DNA from: Saccopteryx bilineata
Lineage: Eukaryota > Chordata > Mammalia > Chiroptera > Emballonuridae
DNA length: 64,000 nucleotides
Direction of reading: 5' to 3'
NCBI RefSeq assembly: GCF_036850765.1
Contig: NC_089491.1
Location: 128,478,766-128,542,765 of the forward strand
The first letter of the stretch is position 1, and each line of letters begins with the position of its first letter. This document shows positions 11,506 to 24,101 of the stretch, one piece after another. The position numbers were made by a program, and so were the translations under genes. The notes under the pieces were generated by a model that was given only the letters and a program-made list of their open reading frames with translations, was not told the DNA's origin and did not search any database.

Positions 11506-14071
11506 ATGGCAATAGGGAACCCACAAGTGTCAATAATTACACTAAATGTAAATGGATTAAACTTACCAATAAAAAGACACAGAGTAGCAGAATGGATTAA
11601 AAAAGAAAATCCAACTATATGCTGCCTACAAGAAACACATCTAAGCAACAAGGATAAAAACAAATTCAAAGTGAAAGGCTGGAAAGCAATACTACAAGCA
11701 AACAACACCCAAAAAAAAGCAGGTGTAGCAATACTCATATCTAATAATGCTGACTACAAGACAGAAAAAAGTACTCAGAGATAAAAATGGTCATTTCATA
11801 ATGATTAAGGGGACACTGAATCAAGAAGACATAACAATCCTTAATATATATGCACCAAACCAAGGAGCACCAAAATATATAAGACAGCTACTTATTGACC
11901 TTAAAACAAAAACTGACAAAAATACAATCATACTTGGAAACCTCAATACACTGCTGACGGCTCTAGATCGGTCATCCAAACAGAGAATCAATAAAGATAT
12001 AGTGGCTTTAAATGAAATACTAGAACACCTGGATATGATAGACATCTACAGGACACTTCATCCCAAAGCGACAGAGTATACATTTTTCTCCAGTGTACAT
12101 GGAACATTCTCAAGAATTGACCATATGTTGGGCCACAAAGACAATATCAGCAAATTTAGAAAAATTAAAATTGTGCCAAGCATATTCTCTGATCATAAAG
12201 CCTTGAAACTAGAATTCAACTGTAAAAAAGAGGGGGGAAAACCCACAAAATTGTGGAAACTAAACAACATACTTCTAAAAAATGAATGGGTCAAAGAAGA
12301 AATAAGTGCAGAAATCAAAAGTTATATACAGACAAATGAAAATGAAAATACGACATATCAGAATCTTTGGGATGTGGCAAAAGCAGTAATAAGAGGGAAG
12401 TTCATATCACTTCAGGCCTATATGAACAAACAAGAGAGAGCCGAAGTAAACCACTTAACTTCACACCTTAAGGAACTAGAAAAAGAAGAACAAAGACAAC
12501 CCAAAACCAGCCGAAGAAAGGAGATAATAAAAATCAGAGCAGAAATAAACGAAATAGAGAACAGAAAAACTATAGAAAAAATCAATAAAACAAGGAGCTG
12601 GTTCTTTGAAAAGATCAACAAAATTGACAAACCCTTGGCAAGACTCACCAAGGAAAAAAGACACAGGACTCAAATAAATAAAATCCAAAATGAAAGAGGA
12701 GAGATCACCACAGACATCATAGATATACAAAGAATTATTGTAGAATACTATGAAAAACTATATGCCTCCAAATACAACAATCTAGAAGAAATGGATAAAT
12801 TCCTAGAACAATACAACCTTCCTAAACTGAGTCATGAAGAAGCTGGGGGCATTACAATACCTGACTTTAAACTATATTATAGGGCCACAATAATCAAAAC
12901 TGCATGGTATTGGCAGAAAAATAGACACTCAGACCAATGGAACAGAATAGAAAGCCCAGAAATAAAACCACATATATATGGTCAAATAATCTTTGATAAA
13001 GGGGCCAACAACACAAAATGGAGAAAAGAAAGCCTCTTCAACAAATGGTGTTGGGAAAACTGGAAAGCCACATGCAAAAGAATGAAACTTGACTACAGCC
13101 TGTCCCCGTGTACTAAAATTAATTCAAAATGGATCAAAGACCTAAATATAAGATCTGAAACAATAAAATACATAGAAGAAGACATAGGTACTAAACTCAT
13201 GGATCTGGGTTTTAAAGAACATTTTATGAACTTGACTCCAATGGCAAGAGAAGTGAAGGCAAAGATAAATGAATGGGACTACATCAGACTAAGAAGTTTT
13301 TGCTCAGCAAGAGAAACTGATATAAAAATAAACAGACAGCCAACTAAATGGGAACTGATATTTTCAAACGACAGCTCAGATAAGGGCCTAATATCCAAAA
13401 TTTACAAAGAACTCATAAAACTCAACAACAAACAAACAAACAATCCAATAAAAAAATGGGAAGAGGACATGAACAGACACTTCTCCCAGGAAGAGATACA
13501 AATGGCCAACAGATATATGAAAAGATGCTCAGCTTCATTAGTTATTAGAGAAATGCAAATCAAAACTACAATGAGATACCACCTCACCCCTGTTAGATTA
13601 GCTATTATCAACAAGACGGGTAATAACAAATGTTGGAGAGGCTGTGGAGAAAAAGGAACCCTCATCCACTGTTGGTGGGAATGTAAAGTAGTACAACCAC
13701 TATGGAGGAAAGTATGGTGGTTCCTCAAAAAACTGCAAATAGAACTACCTTATGATCCAGCAATCCCTCTACTGGGTATATACCCCAAAACCTCAGAATC
13801 ATTGATACCTAAAGACACATGTAGCCCCATGTTCATAGCAACACTGTTCACAATGGCCAAGACATGGAAACAACCAAAAAGCCCTTCAATAGAAGATTGG
13901 ATAAAGAAGATGTGGCACATATACACTATGGAATACTACTCAGCCATAAGAAATGATGACACTAGATCATTTATAGCAAAATGGTGGGATCTTGATAACA
14001 TTATACGGAGTGAAATAAGTAAATCAGAAAAAAACAAGAACTACATGATTCCATACATTGGTGGAACATAA
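11506..14071 (+). pseudogene. L1 ORF2 with a +1 frameshift and deleted reverse-transcriptase domain
   Basis: The frame opens MAIGNPQVSIITLNVNGL, the start of the APE-type endonuclease domain, with 'CCLQETHL'. An extra A in the run at 11764-11769 shifts the frame after about 85 codons; the endonuclease frame resumes and runs open to 14071 (774 codons counted from 11747). At 12839-12843 the reading jumps from '...LPKLSHEEA' directly to '[14 protein letters not shown]'. The whole fingers-palm region, including the FADD catalytic motif, is missing. The C-terminal domain remains, with the zinc-knuckle-like C-x3-C '[18 protein letters not shown]' and end 'YIGGT'. It cannot produce a working reverse transcriptase. 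Confidence 0.93.
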
Positions 14072-14340
14072 AAACGAGACTAAGAGACATGGACAAGAGT
14101 GTGGTGGTTACCAGGGGTGGGGGGAGGGAGGACACAGGAGGGAGGGAGGGAGAGATTTAGGGGGAGGGGGAGGGGCACAGAGAAAACTAGATAGAGGGTG
14201 ACAGAGGACAATCTGACTCTGGGCGAGGGGTATGCAACATAATTTAATGACAAGATAACCTAGACATGTTTTCTTTGAATATATGTACCCTGAATTATTA
14301 ATGTCATCCCATTAACATTAATAAAAATTTATAAAAAAAA

Positions 14341-14438
14341 GTGAACCTCATACCATTTGCACAGTGAAGAGCATGAGCAAAAAAAAATATGAGATTACAT
14401 AATATCATTATTCAAATAAAATGACTAACATTTGGTGT
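14341..14438 (+). other. Candidate 3'-transduced segment of the sense L1
   Basis: Non-L1 sequence lies between the L1's own A-rich end and a second A-run at 14439-14448. AATAAA is at 14415-14420, 19 bases before the second A-run, the right place for a polyadenylation signal. A short direct repeat of the L1 5' flank (CAATATGG) follows the second A-run. A competing 8-mer repeat, GAACCTCA (7785-7792 and 14343-14350), weakens the case. Confidence 0.55.
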
Positions 14439-14457
14439 AAAAAAAAAACCAATATGG

Positions 14458-14889
14458 AACAGTATTCATTCAACTGTTATGAGTTTATGCACCAAAATTT
14501 ACTTGATAAGGTCATTAGTACATAAATGCAGGTGTGCAAATAAAAATAATTGGAAGAAAATAGATGTGATAGACATGGGATTAGTGTTTCTAAATTAAAA
14601 AATAAAAATGTGTAACAATTGTGAATCAAATAAGAAAGTTGTTCTTGTTTTAACAAAATTATGAACCATTAAAAATCCTAAGAGTCTTGATAGTTCAAAT
14701 ACAAGAGGAAACTGAAGTAATTATAAGCTAGAGCCTGTAGAGCCATACTTGAAATATAGAATCAGAATTTGCTAGATGAATATATTCCAGCTTCAGGATT
14801 GATGGTTGAAGTGCAGTTTATGAGGCATTGTATAATAGGCACATGCTGTACATTAGATCCTCAGAATTGAATCCTATCTTAAAACTGAA
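14458..14889. other. AT-rich sequence, no gene recognised
   Basis: I see nothing recognisable beyond AT-rich single-copy-looking sequence. Confidence 0.45.
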
Positions 14890-15464
14890 GTTTGTGCCCT
14901 TTGACTAACCTCTCTACTCCTTCTCCTTTATCCTCATCCCTGACAACCACTATTCTACTCCCTGTTATGAATTTGGTTTTCTTATTGTCTACATATTAGT
15001 GAGATCATACATTATTTTATTTATGCTTCTCTAAGTGACTTATCTTACATAGTATAATATTCTCAATATCCATTTATGTTTTCCCAATGGCAAAATTTTC
15101 TTCCTTTTTTATGGTTAAATAATATTCTTGTATGTGTGTATGTATGTGTGTGTGTATACACATTGTGTATATCCATAGTATTTTCTTTATTCATTTATCT
15201 GTTAATAGATATTTACATTGTTTGATATCTTGGTTATTGTGATAATGCTTCAATAAATACAGAGTCGCAGAAATCTCTTCAAGATAGGGATGGCTTTTTC
15301 TGCAAATATATATGCAAAAGTAGAAAAATGCTGGATCATATGGTAGTTTAATTTTAATTTTATTTATTTTGAGAAGCCACCATATTGTACCAGTTTACAT
15401 CCTATCAGAAGAGCACAATAATACCCTGTTCTCTAGATCCTGTCAATAATTATTTCTAGTTTTT

Positions 15465-15570
15465 ATTTTATTATTTTCATTGAATTTATTAGAATGACAC
15501 TGGTTAATAAAATTAGGTAGGTTTCAGGTGTACAATTCTTTAACACATCATCTGTAAACTGTATTATGTG
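15465..15570 (-). mobile_element. Short L1 3'-end fragment, antisense
   Basis: 'attgaatttattagaatgac' followed by 'ggtttcaggtgtacaattct' is the complement of an old L1 3' UTR end. Related fragments occur at about 39225, 51580, 53890 and 59345. Confidence 0.65.
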
Positions 15571-15905
15571 TTTTTGATAATAGCCATTCGAAGGAGTGTG
15601 AGATAATAGCTTATTGTTGTTTTAATTTGCATTTCTTTAATAATTAAGGATGTTGAGCATCTTTTCACGTACCTGTTGTCCATCTGCATGACTTCTTTAG
15701 AAAACTACCTATACCTATTTATAACCTTTGCTCACTTTTAAATTGGATACTGGTTTTTGCTGTTGAGTTTTATGAGTTTTTATATATTTATAATTATTAA
15801 CCTCTATCCACATATGTTGTTTGCACATATATTCTGCCATTCTTTGCATTGCCTTTTCATTTTGATGATTGTTTCTATTTTGTGCAATAGCTATTTTGTT
15901 AAATA

Positions 15906-16035
15906 CACAGGGTAGGGCAAATGTAGGTTTACAGTTGTTTGTATAAAAAATAACACAATAAATAATAAATAATAACATAAGAATAAACCATGTTTCGTGT
16001 ACTCACAACTGTAAACCTACTTTTGCCCCTCCCAG
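15906..16035. mobile_element. Mariner-type MITE (about 130 bp)
   Basis: The inner ends are inverted repeats: 'gggcaaatgtaggtttacag' near the left end and 'ctgtaaacctacttttgccc' near the right. TA dinucleotides flank it at 15904-15905 and 16036-16037. There is no coding capacity. It sits in the old antisense L1. Confidence 0.8.
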
Positions 16036-16747
16036 TAGTCCACTAGTGATTATTTTTCCTTTTCATTTGTATTTTTGTTGTCACATCCAAGAAATTGTTG
16101 CCAAGACCTGTGTAAAAGAAATTATTCCTTATGTTTACTTCTTGGAAATTTATAATCTCATGTCTTACATTAAACTTTTTAATCCATTTTGGGTTAATTT
16201 CTTATCAGTGGTATAAGATAGGAGTCCAGTTTCATTCTATTCCATGTAAATATCCAGTTTTCCCAGTTTCATTTATTAAAGAGACTATCTTTCCTTCATC
16301 AAGTATTCTTGGTGCTACTGTCAAATATTTGTTGATTGTATTATACATGGATTTATTTAGGGATTTTTTATGATGTTCCATTAGTTTATTTGTTTTTATT
16401 ATAGTGCTGTACTGTTGTGATTACTATAGTTTTGTACTATCGTTTGAAATTAGAAAGTCTGATGCATCTAACAGCTTTGTTCATCTTTCTTAGGATTGTT
16501 TTAGTTTGCAGGGTGGAGGGGTCTATTGTGGTTCCACAAGAATTTTAAGATTTGATTTCTATTTCTGTGAAAAATATGACTGCACTTTTGATAGTAATTG
16601 GACTCATTCTACTGATAGCTTTGGGCAGTATATGGTAGGTAATTTTATAATATTGATTCTTCAAATCCTTGAACACAGAATATAATTCTATTTGTTTTTG
16701 TTAAAAAAATGATTTCTAAAAATAGTTTTTAAAACTTAATGATTTTT

Positions 16748-16852
16748 AGAGAGAGAGAGAGAGAGAAACATCAATCTATTTTTGTATGTGTCCTCAGCAA
16801 CCTTTATGTATCAAGACAGTGCTCTAACCAACCAAGCTATCCTGCCAGGACT
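16748..16852 (-). mobile_element. Truncated tRNA-derived SINE, antisense
   Basis: A (GA)n stretch is followed by 'aaacatcaatc' and then 'gtgctctaaccaaccaagct' and 'atcctgccagga', the complement of a 'ggccaggttggctcagttggttagagc'-like tRNA head split over two motifs. Only the head and a short body remain. Confidence 0.65.
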
Positions 16853-18697
16853 GTTTGTGCTTTTTTCAATTTCTTTTATCAGTGCCTTGCCCTGCATTTT
16901 GAAAACCACAAATTGTCTCCTGACAACAAAGGGGAAAAATCATGGAGCTTATATCTTTTGTTTCTTTTCTCTCAGGGATCATCGCCATGTGTTGCCAGCT
17001 GTTCAGTATAGAAAAATACCCATCATCAACTATGAATGATGCACAATTCCTCCTGGAAATTCAGGGGGAAAACTTTAATACTTTTCTTTTTAAATTAGCA
17101 ACTTTTAGGGTCAGCAGTTTTCTCAGTGAACACATTTAATTGTATCAAATAGGTTTCCTGCCTTTTTTGTTATTGTAATATAATTATAAAGTTCTATTAA
17201 TTCAATATTTTATTATCAAGTACAGTCATTTTTGATCATTTTCTTAATGGGAACTTTTTTATACCTGCTTTATGTGTTTTTTAGATATAATCTCATTAAT
17301 CTTTGAGAGTCTCCTTCATTCCATAACAGAAATATAGCCTAATCTGAGTCCCTTCCCCCTACCTAAATATAAGCTCATTTAGTTTTCTTCTCAGGAAATT
17401 TGTTTGAATGTCAGTATTATTTTCTTTTCTGGATTTGGGTTTCCCTGGACCCAGGTGATTCTATGTATAAAGAGATGAGGAGTTTATTTGGATTATTTGT
17501 TTCTTTAATTTGCTTTTTATCTGTGGAGTAGTTTGTTTAATAAATGACACATATTTTTGTCTGTTTTTTAATCTTTTTTTCCCTCTGCTTTGGCCTTCTC
17601 AGCCAATTCTGTTTGTCCCAGGTATTGTTTTCATTTACATGTAAGCTGAAATTTGTGCTATTGTCTTTCCCCTATTTGTGCTGACAGTGTACACAATGGA
17701 AGGTTATTTTATTCTGACTGTTCTGAGTGAATTTTGGGGAATTATAAGTTGAGGGACTAGATATTAGAATTTAGGTGATCACCATAATTCTCTAAGTACT
17801 TCTGCATTTCTTTCTTTGTCAACTCTTTGAAATTACATTCTGAGTTTTTGTTGTTTTCTATTTTACATCATGCCGAGTGCACAGAAGTATGTTTCCAAAG
17901 CACTATTTCTACACCTCTCCTACTATTTGAAATATCGTATATTGCCTACCTCCTCATATTGTGCATTTATGTGTTTACTAGGATAAGTAGATATAATAAA
18001 AAATTGTGTTTTCTGCCAAAAATGAAATTACATATGATATAACTTCTATTTCATTCAACTGATAAGTACCACAAATTATTATACCATATATTTGGATAGT
18101 GCGTTGACAATAAAGTATATAAAATATTATATAAAACCTAACAGGTAAACTGTATACCAGTAGTGGTTAATGAGCTGACTCTGCAGCGAATTCTAAGATT
18201 TAAAAGACAACTGGAATCATCCTTTATAGAGATAGCTCAAGAAAGCCTTATTTTTTTTCAATTTGTAAAATATGTATAATATCATTATTGAAGCCTTATC
18301 ATTGTTATGAAGATTCAAGGTACTCATGCAAAGTATATTGCCCAGCACTTAATAAATATTAAATAAATGTTAATAAATATTTTTTATCTTTATATACCAA
18401 TATATATATATTTGAGCTCTGCAGATACATTTGGTAGTCATGCTATTTATATTTCCTCTATTTGTCTAAAAAGAATAGAAATGGAATTGTTCTCGACTTA
18501 GCATTTATATTGAACTTATTTAACTTTTAAAACAAAGTGTTATATATATTTTATCTTATTTTCTTGAAAATATTGCTGTTTGTGATTTTGTGTTTATAAA
18601 ATAAAAGAGATATATTTTCCAAAAGATGATAAAAATTTTGAAAATTCAAAGTAACTTTTTAAATATTACTGAAATACTACAAGTACCTTTTAATATG
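16853..18697. other. AT-rich sequence, no gene recognised
   Basis: Pieces near 16860 could be L1 antisense, but most of this stretch is unrecognised. The open frames of 60-90 codons overlap each other and lack protein features. Confidence 0.4.
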
Positions 18698-18951
18698 TGA
18701 AAAACTTTTTTTTTTAAATAATTTTTTTTAATGGGGCGACATCAATAAATCAGGATACATATATTCAAAGATAAAAAGTCCAGGTTATCTTGTCGTTCAA
18801 TTATGTTGCATACCCATCACCCAAAGTCAGATTGTCCTCTGTCACCTTCTATCTAGTTTTCTTTGTGCCCCTCTCCCTCCCCCTTTCCCTCTCCCTTTCC
18901 TTCCTCCCCCTGTAACCACCACACTCTTATCAATGTCTCTTAGTTTCATTT

Positions 18952-21900
18952 TTATGTCCCACCTACGTATGGAATAATGCAGTTCCTGGTTTTTTCTGAT
19001 TTACTTATTTCGCTTCGTATCATGTTATCAAGATCCCACCATTTTGCAGTAAATGATCCGATGTCATCATTTCTTGTGGCTGAGTAGTATTCCATAGTGT
19101 ATATGTGCCACATCTTCTTTATCCAGTCATCTATTGACGGGCTTTTTGGTGGTTTCCATGTCCTGGCCACTGTGAACAATGCTGCAATGAACATGGGGCT
19201 GCATATGTCTTTACGTATCAATGTTTTTGAGTTTTAGGGGTATATACCCAGTAGAGGGATTGCTGGGTCATAAGGTAGTTCTATTTTCAGTTTTTTGAGG
19301 AACCACCATACTTTCTTCCATAATGGTTGTACTACTTTACATTCCCACCAACAGTGGATGAGGGTTCCTTTTTCTCCACAGCCTCTCCAACATTTGCTAT
19401 TACCTGTCTTGTTAATAATAGCTAATCAAACAGGTGTGAGGTGGTATCTCATTGCAGTTTTGATTTGCATTTCTCTAATAGCTAAAGAAGATGAGCATCT
19501 TTTCATATATCTGTTGGCCATTTGTATTTCTTCCTGGGAGAAGTGTCTGTTCATGTCCTCTTCCCATTTTTTTATTGGATTGTTTGTTTGTTTGTTGTTG
19601 AGTTTTATGAGTTCTTTGTATATTTTGGATATTAGGCTCTTATCTGAGCTGTTGTTTGAAAATATCATTTCCCATTTAGTTGGCTGTCTGTTTATTTTGT
19701 TATCAGTTTCTCTTGCTGAGCAAAAACTTCCTAGTCTGATGTAGTCCCATTCATTAATTTTTGCCTTCACTTCTCTTGCCTTTGGAGTCAAATTCATAAA
19801 ATACTCTTTAAAACCCAGGTCCATGAGTTGAGTACTTATGTCTTCTTCTATGTACTTAATTGTTTCAGGTCTTATGTTTAGATCTTTGATCCCTTTTGAG
19901 TTAAGTTTAGTACAGGGGGACAAACTGTAGTACAGTGTCATTCTTTTGCATGTGGCTTTCCAGTTTTCCCAGCACCATTTATTGAAGAGGCTTCCTTTTC
20001 TCCATTGTGTGTTGTTGGCCCCTTTATCAAAGATTATTTGACTATATATATGTGGTTTTATTTCTGGACTTTCTATTGTATTCCATTGGTCTGAGTGTTT
20101 ATTTTTCTGCCAATACCATGCTGTTTTGATTGTCTTGGCCCTATAATATAGTTTGAAGTCAGGTATTGTAATGCCCCCAGCTTCATTCTTTTTCTTTAGG
20201 ATTGCTTTGGCTATTCGGGGTTTTTTATAGTTCCATATAAATCTGATGATTTTTTGCTCTATTTCTTTAAAAAATGTCATTGGAATTTTGATGGGAATTG
20301 TATTAAATTTGTATATTGCTTTGGGTAATATCGCCTCTTGATTATATTTATTCTTCCTAACCAAGAACAAGGTATATTCTTACATCTCATTATATCTTTT
20401 TCGATTTCCCTTAACAATGGTTTATAGTTTTCATTATATAAGTCCTTTACATTCTTTGTTATGTTTATTCCTAAGTATTTTATTTTATTTTTTGTTGCAA
20501 TCTCAAAGGGGATTATTCTTTTGAGTTCCTTCTCAATTGTTTCATTGTTGGCATATAGAAAGGCTATTGACTTCTGTATGTTAATTTTGTATCCTGCAAC
20601 CTTACTGTATTGGCTTATTGTTTCTAGTAGTCTTTTTGTGGATTCTTTGGGGTTTTCGATGTATAGGATCATATCATCTGCAAAAAGTGATACATGTACT
20701 TATTCTTTTCTGATATGGATGCCTTTTATTTCTTTGTCTTATCTGATTGCTCTGGCTAGAACCTCTAATACCACATTAAATAAGAGTGGAGAGAGTGGAC
20801 AACCCTGTCTTGTTCCTGATTTAAGGGGGAAAGCCTTCAGTTTTGTGCCATTTCATATGATGTTAGCTGATGGTTTATTATATATGGCCTTTATCATGTT
20901 GAGATATTTTCCTTCTATACCCATTTTGTTGAGAGTCTTAAACATAAAATTGTGTTGTATTTTATCGAAAGCCTGCATCCATTGATAACATCATGTGGTT
21001 TTTGTTCTTTGTTTTGTTGATATGGTGTATTATGGTAACCGTTTTACGTATGTTGAACCATCCTTGAGATTCTGGGATGAATCCCACTTGATCATGATGT
21101 ATTATTTTTTTAATATGTTGTTGTATTTGATTTGCTAGTATTTTGTTTAGTATTTTAGCATCTGTATTCATTAGAGATATTGGTCTGTACTTTTCTTTTT
21201 TTGTGCCATCCTTGCTGGTTCTGGTATGAGGGTTACGTTGGCCTCATAAAATGTGTTTGGAAGTATTGCTTCTTCTTCAATTTTTTGGAAGACTTTGAGT
21301 AGAATAGGAACCAAGTCTTCTTTGAATGTTTGATAAAATTCGCTGGTATAGCCATCAGGGCCTGGACTTTTATTTTGGGGGAGGTTTTTAATGGTTTTTT
21401 CTACTTCTTCTCTACTAATAGGTCTGTTTAGGCTTTCTGCTTCTTCTTGACTCAGTCTAGGAAGGTTGTATTGTTCTAGGAATTTATTCGTTTCTTCTAG
21501 GTTGTTGAATTTAGTGGCATAAAGTTTTTCATAGTATTCTACAATAATTCTTTGTATATCTACGGTGTCCGTGGTGATTTCTCCTCTTTCATTTTGAATT
21601 TTGTTTATATGAGTTCTTTCTCTTTTTTCCTTGGTAAATCTTGCCAAGGGTTTGTCAATTTTGTTGATCTTTTCAAAGAACCAGCTCCTTGTTCTATTAA
21701 TTTTTTATATAGTTTTTCTGTTCTCTATTTCATTTATTTCTGCTCTGATTTTTATTATCTCCTTTCTTCGGCTGGTTTTGGGTTGTCTTTGTTCTTCTTT
21801 TTCTAGTTCCTTAAGGTATGAGGTTAAGTGGTTCACTTGGGCTCTTTCTTGTTTGTTCATATATGCCTGAAGTGATATGAACTTCCCCCTTATCACTGCT

Positions 21901-22774
21901 TTTGCTGCATCCCATAAATTCTGATATGTCGTATTGTCATTTTTATTTGTCTGTATATATCTTTTGATCTCTGCACTTATTTCTTCTTTGACCCATTAAT
22001 TTTTTAAAAGAATGTTGTTTAATTTCCACATTTCTGTGGGATTTTTTTCTTCTTTCTTGCAGTTGATTTCTAGTTTCAAGGCTTTATGATCAGAAAATAT
22101 GCTTGGTACAACTTCAATTTTTCTGAATTTGCTGATGTTGCTTTTGTGGCCCAACATATGGTCAATTCTTGAGAATGATCCATGTACACTGGAGAAAAAA
22201 GTATACTCAGTCACTTTGGGATGAAATGTCCTGTAGATGTCTATCATATCCAGGTGCTCTAGTGTTTTGTTTAAGGCCACTATATCTTTGTTGATTCTCT
22301 GTTTGGATGAGCGATCTAGAGCCGTCAGCGGTGTATTGAGGTCTCCAAGTATGATTGTATTTTTGTCAGTTTTTGTTTTAAGGTCAATAAGTAGCTGTCT
22401 TATATATTTTGGTGCTCCTTGGTTTGGTGCATATATATTAAGAATTGTTATGTCTTCTTGATTCAGTGTCCCCTTAGCCATTATGAAATAGCCATTTTTG
22501 TCTCTGAGTACTTTTGCTGTCTTGTAGTCAGCATTATCGGATATGAGTATTGCTACACCTGCTTTTTTTTGGATGTTATTTGCTTGGAGTATTGTTTTCC
22601 AGCCTTTCACTTTGATTTGTTTTTATCCTTGTTACTTAGATGAGTTTCCTGTAGGCAGCATACAGTTGGATTTTCTTTTTTGATTTATTCTGCTACTCTG
22701 TGCCTTTTTATTGGTGAGTTTAATCTGTTTACATTTAGTGTAATTATTGACACTTGTGAGTTCCCTATTGACAT
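18952..22774 (-). pseudogene. L1 ORF2 (endonuclease and reverse transcriptase), multiply broken
   Basis: The frame starts at ATG 22774-22772 (MSIGNSQVSIIT) and ends at 18952 ('IPYVGGT'), about 3.82 kb, the full ORF2 length. Pieces in order: endonuclease (22610-21996, with [16 protein letters not shown]), linker (21896-21705), RT N-terminus (21647-21171, with [17 protein letters not shown]), RT palm with FADD (20684-20673), thumb and C-terminal domain (20370-19426 and 19221-18952). At least five frame breaks separate them. It gives a reference for what was deleted from the sense copy. Confidence 0.92.
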
Positions 22775-23038
22775 TTTATGTATTGCTTTCTGTTAGTTTT
22801 GTGTCTTGTTTGATCCTTCTATTTCGTTTTTCTATCTTTTGTTTATATTTGGTTGTATTCCATACATCTTTCCTCTGTTGCTATCTTTTTTATCTCAAGT
22901 GCTTCTGTGGTGGTTTTTTCAATGGTGGTTATATTTAAGTAATGGAAAGGGTTCCTACCCTATTCATTGTAGCGCACTATTTTGTGAGTACTTTTGTACT
23001 CCATTGTCCTTTGCAACTGTTAATATCCATCCTCTCCT

Positions 23039-24101
23039 CTACCCCCCTTTCTTTTTGTTGTTGTCACAGTTTAAATTTGGTTTTATTGTGTTCTTCTTGG
23101 AGCTTTTACTTGTGGCTTTGTTTTTCTTTTTGTTTTTTGTATCTGATTGGAGAACCCCGTTTAGTAATTCCTGGAGTGGGGGTTTTCTGATGATAAATTT
23201 CCTCATCTTTTCTGTATCTGTGAATGTTTTTATTTCTCCTTCATATTTGAAGGATAGCTTTGATGGGTATAGTATTCTTGGCTGAAAGTTCCTCTCTTTC
23301 AGGACTTTAATTATTGGGGTCCACTCTCTTCTAGCTTGTAGAGTTTCTGCTGAGAAATCTGATGATAATCTAATGGGCCTTCCTTTATATGTTATATTCT
23401 TCCTTTCCCTGGTTGCCTTGAGAATTTTTTCTTTGCTGTTGGTTTGTGCCAATTTCATTATGATATGCCTTGGAGTAGGTTTGTTGGGGTTAAGAAAACT
23501 CGGAGTTCTATTTGCTTTTTGAATTGGAGGCTTTAGTTCTTTCCACGGGCTTGGGAAGTTCTCATCTATTATTTGTTTGAATATGTTCTCCATTCCATTT
23601 TCTCTCTCTTCTCCCTCTGATATACCTACTATTCTTATGTTATTCTTTTTGATGGAGTCAGATAATTCTTGTAGGGCTATCTCATTTTTTTTTAATTTTT
23701 GAGTCTCTTTCTTCTCTCTGTTGTACCTCAAGTTGCTTGTCTTCTATTTCACTAATCCTCTCTTCTATCTGGCCTGTTCTATTAGCTAAGCTTGTTACCT
23801 CATTTTTCAGCTCGTGAATTGAGTTTTTCATTTCTGTTTGATTTGTTTTTATAGTTTCAATTTCCTTGGAAATATATTCTTTGTGTTCATTGAGTTGTTT
23901 TCTGAGCTCCCTAAATTGCCTTTCTGTGTTTTCTTGTATATCTCTGAGTATTTTTAGGATTTCTATTTTAAATTCTCTGTCGTCTACCTCCAAGGTATCC
24001 AATATCTTAAATTTTTTCTCCATAGATTTTTTCTTATCTATCTGTGTTACCTCTCTTTCTTTTGTATCCGTGATATTCGATTTTCTCTTTCTTAATGGCA
24101 T
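23039..24101 (-). pseudogene. L1 ORF1, frameshifted in an A-run
   Basis: Starts MPLRKRKSNITDTKE and runs 139 codons to a stop at 23682. An extra A in a nine-A run (about 23688-23696 on the minus strand) shifts the frame. The homologous frame continues from about 23731 as 'ALQELSDSIKKNNIRIVGIS' to 23039, with 'ARREWTPIIKVLKERNFQPR' in the C-terminal domain. It is homologous to the ORF1 at 10185. Confidence 0.9.

Larger units (their letters stand above)
7820..14440 (+). mobile_element. Full-length L1 retrotransposon (sense) with an internal ORF2 deletion and probable 3' transduction
   Basis: A complete L1 layout: GC-rich 5' UTR (7820-10184), ORF1 (10185-11180), ORF2 (11506-14071), 3' UTR with G-rich tract (about 14072-14333) and an A-rich end at 14334-14340. 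About 100 bp of non-L1 sequence (14341-14438) then leads to a second A-run (14439-14448). CAATATGG occurs immediately 5' of the L1 (7812-7819) and after the second A-run (14450-14457), suggesting that the second run is the true 3' end. Both ORFs are broken. Adding back the 1.26 kb ORF2 deletion gives about 7.8 kb, the size of the intact antisense copy at 18710-26500. Confidence 0.92.
14890..16720 (-). mobile_element. Old antisense L1 (3' UTR and C-terminal ORF2), with later insertions
   Basis: The complement reads as an old L1: ORF2 C-terminal signatures such as 'ctggatcatatggtagtt', 'tttaatttgcatttctttaa', 'ttgagcatcttttcacgt' and 'ttaatccattttgggttaat' run in order. The mariner MITE at 15906-16035 and a second L1 3'-end fragment at about 15465-15570 interrupt it. 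It is heavily mutated. Confidence 0.82.

Noticed and set aside
20461..23285. Multiple long plus-strand frames of 70-170 codons, rich in Phe/Leu/Ser
   Set aside because: They are antisense shadows of the minus-strand L1 ORF1 and ORF2.
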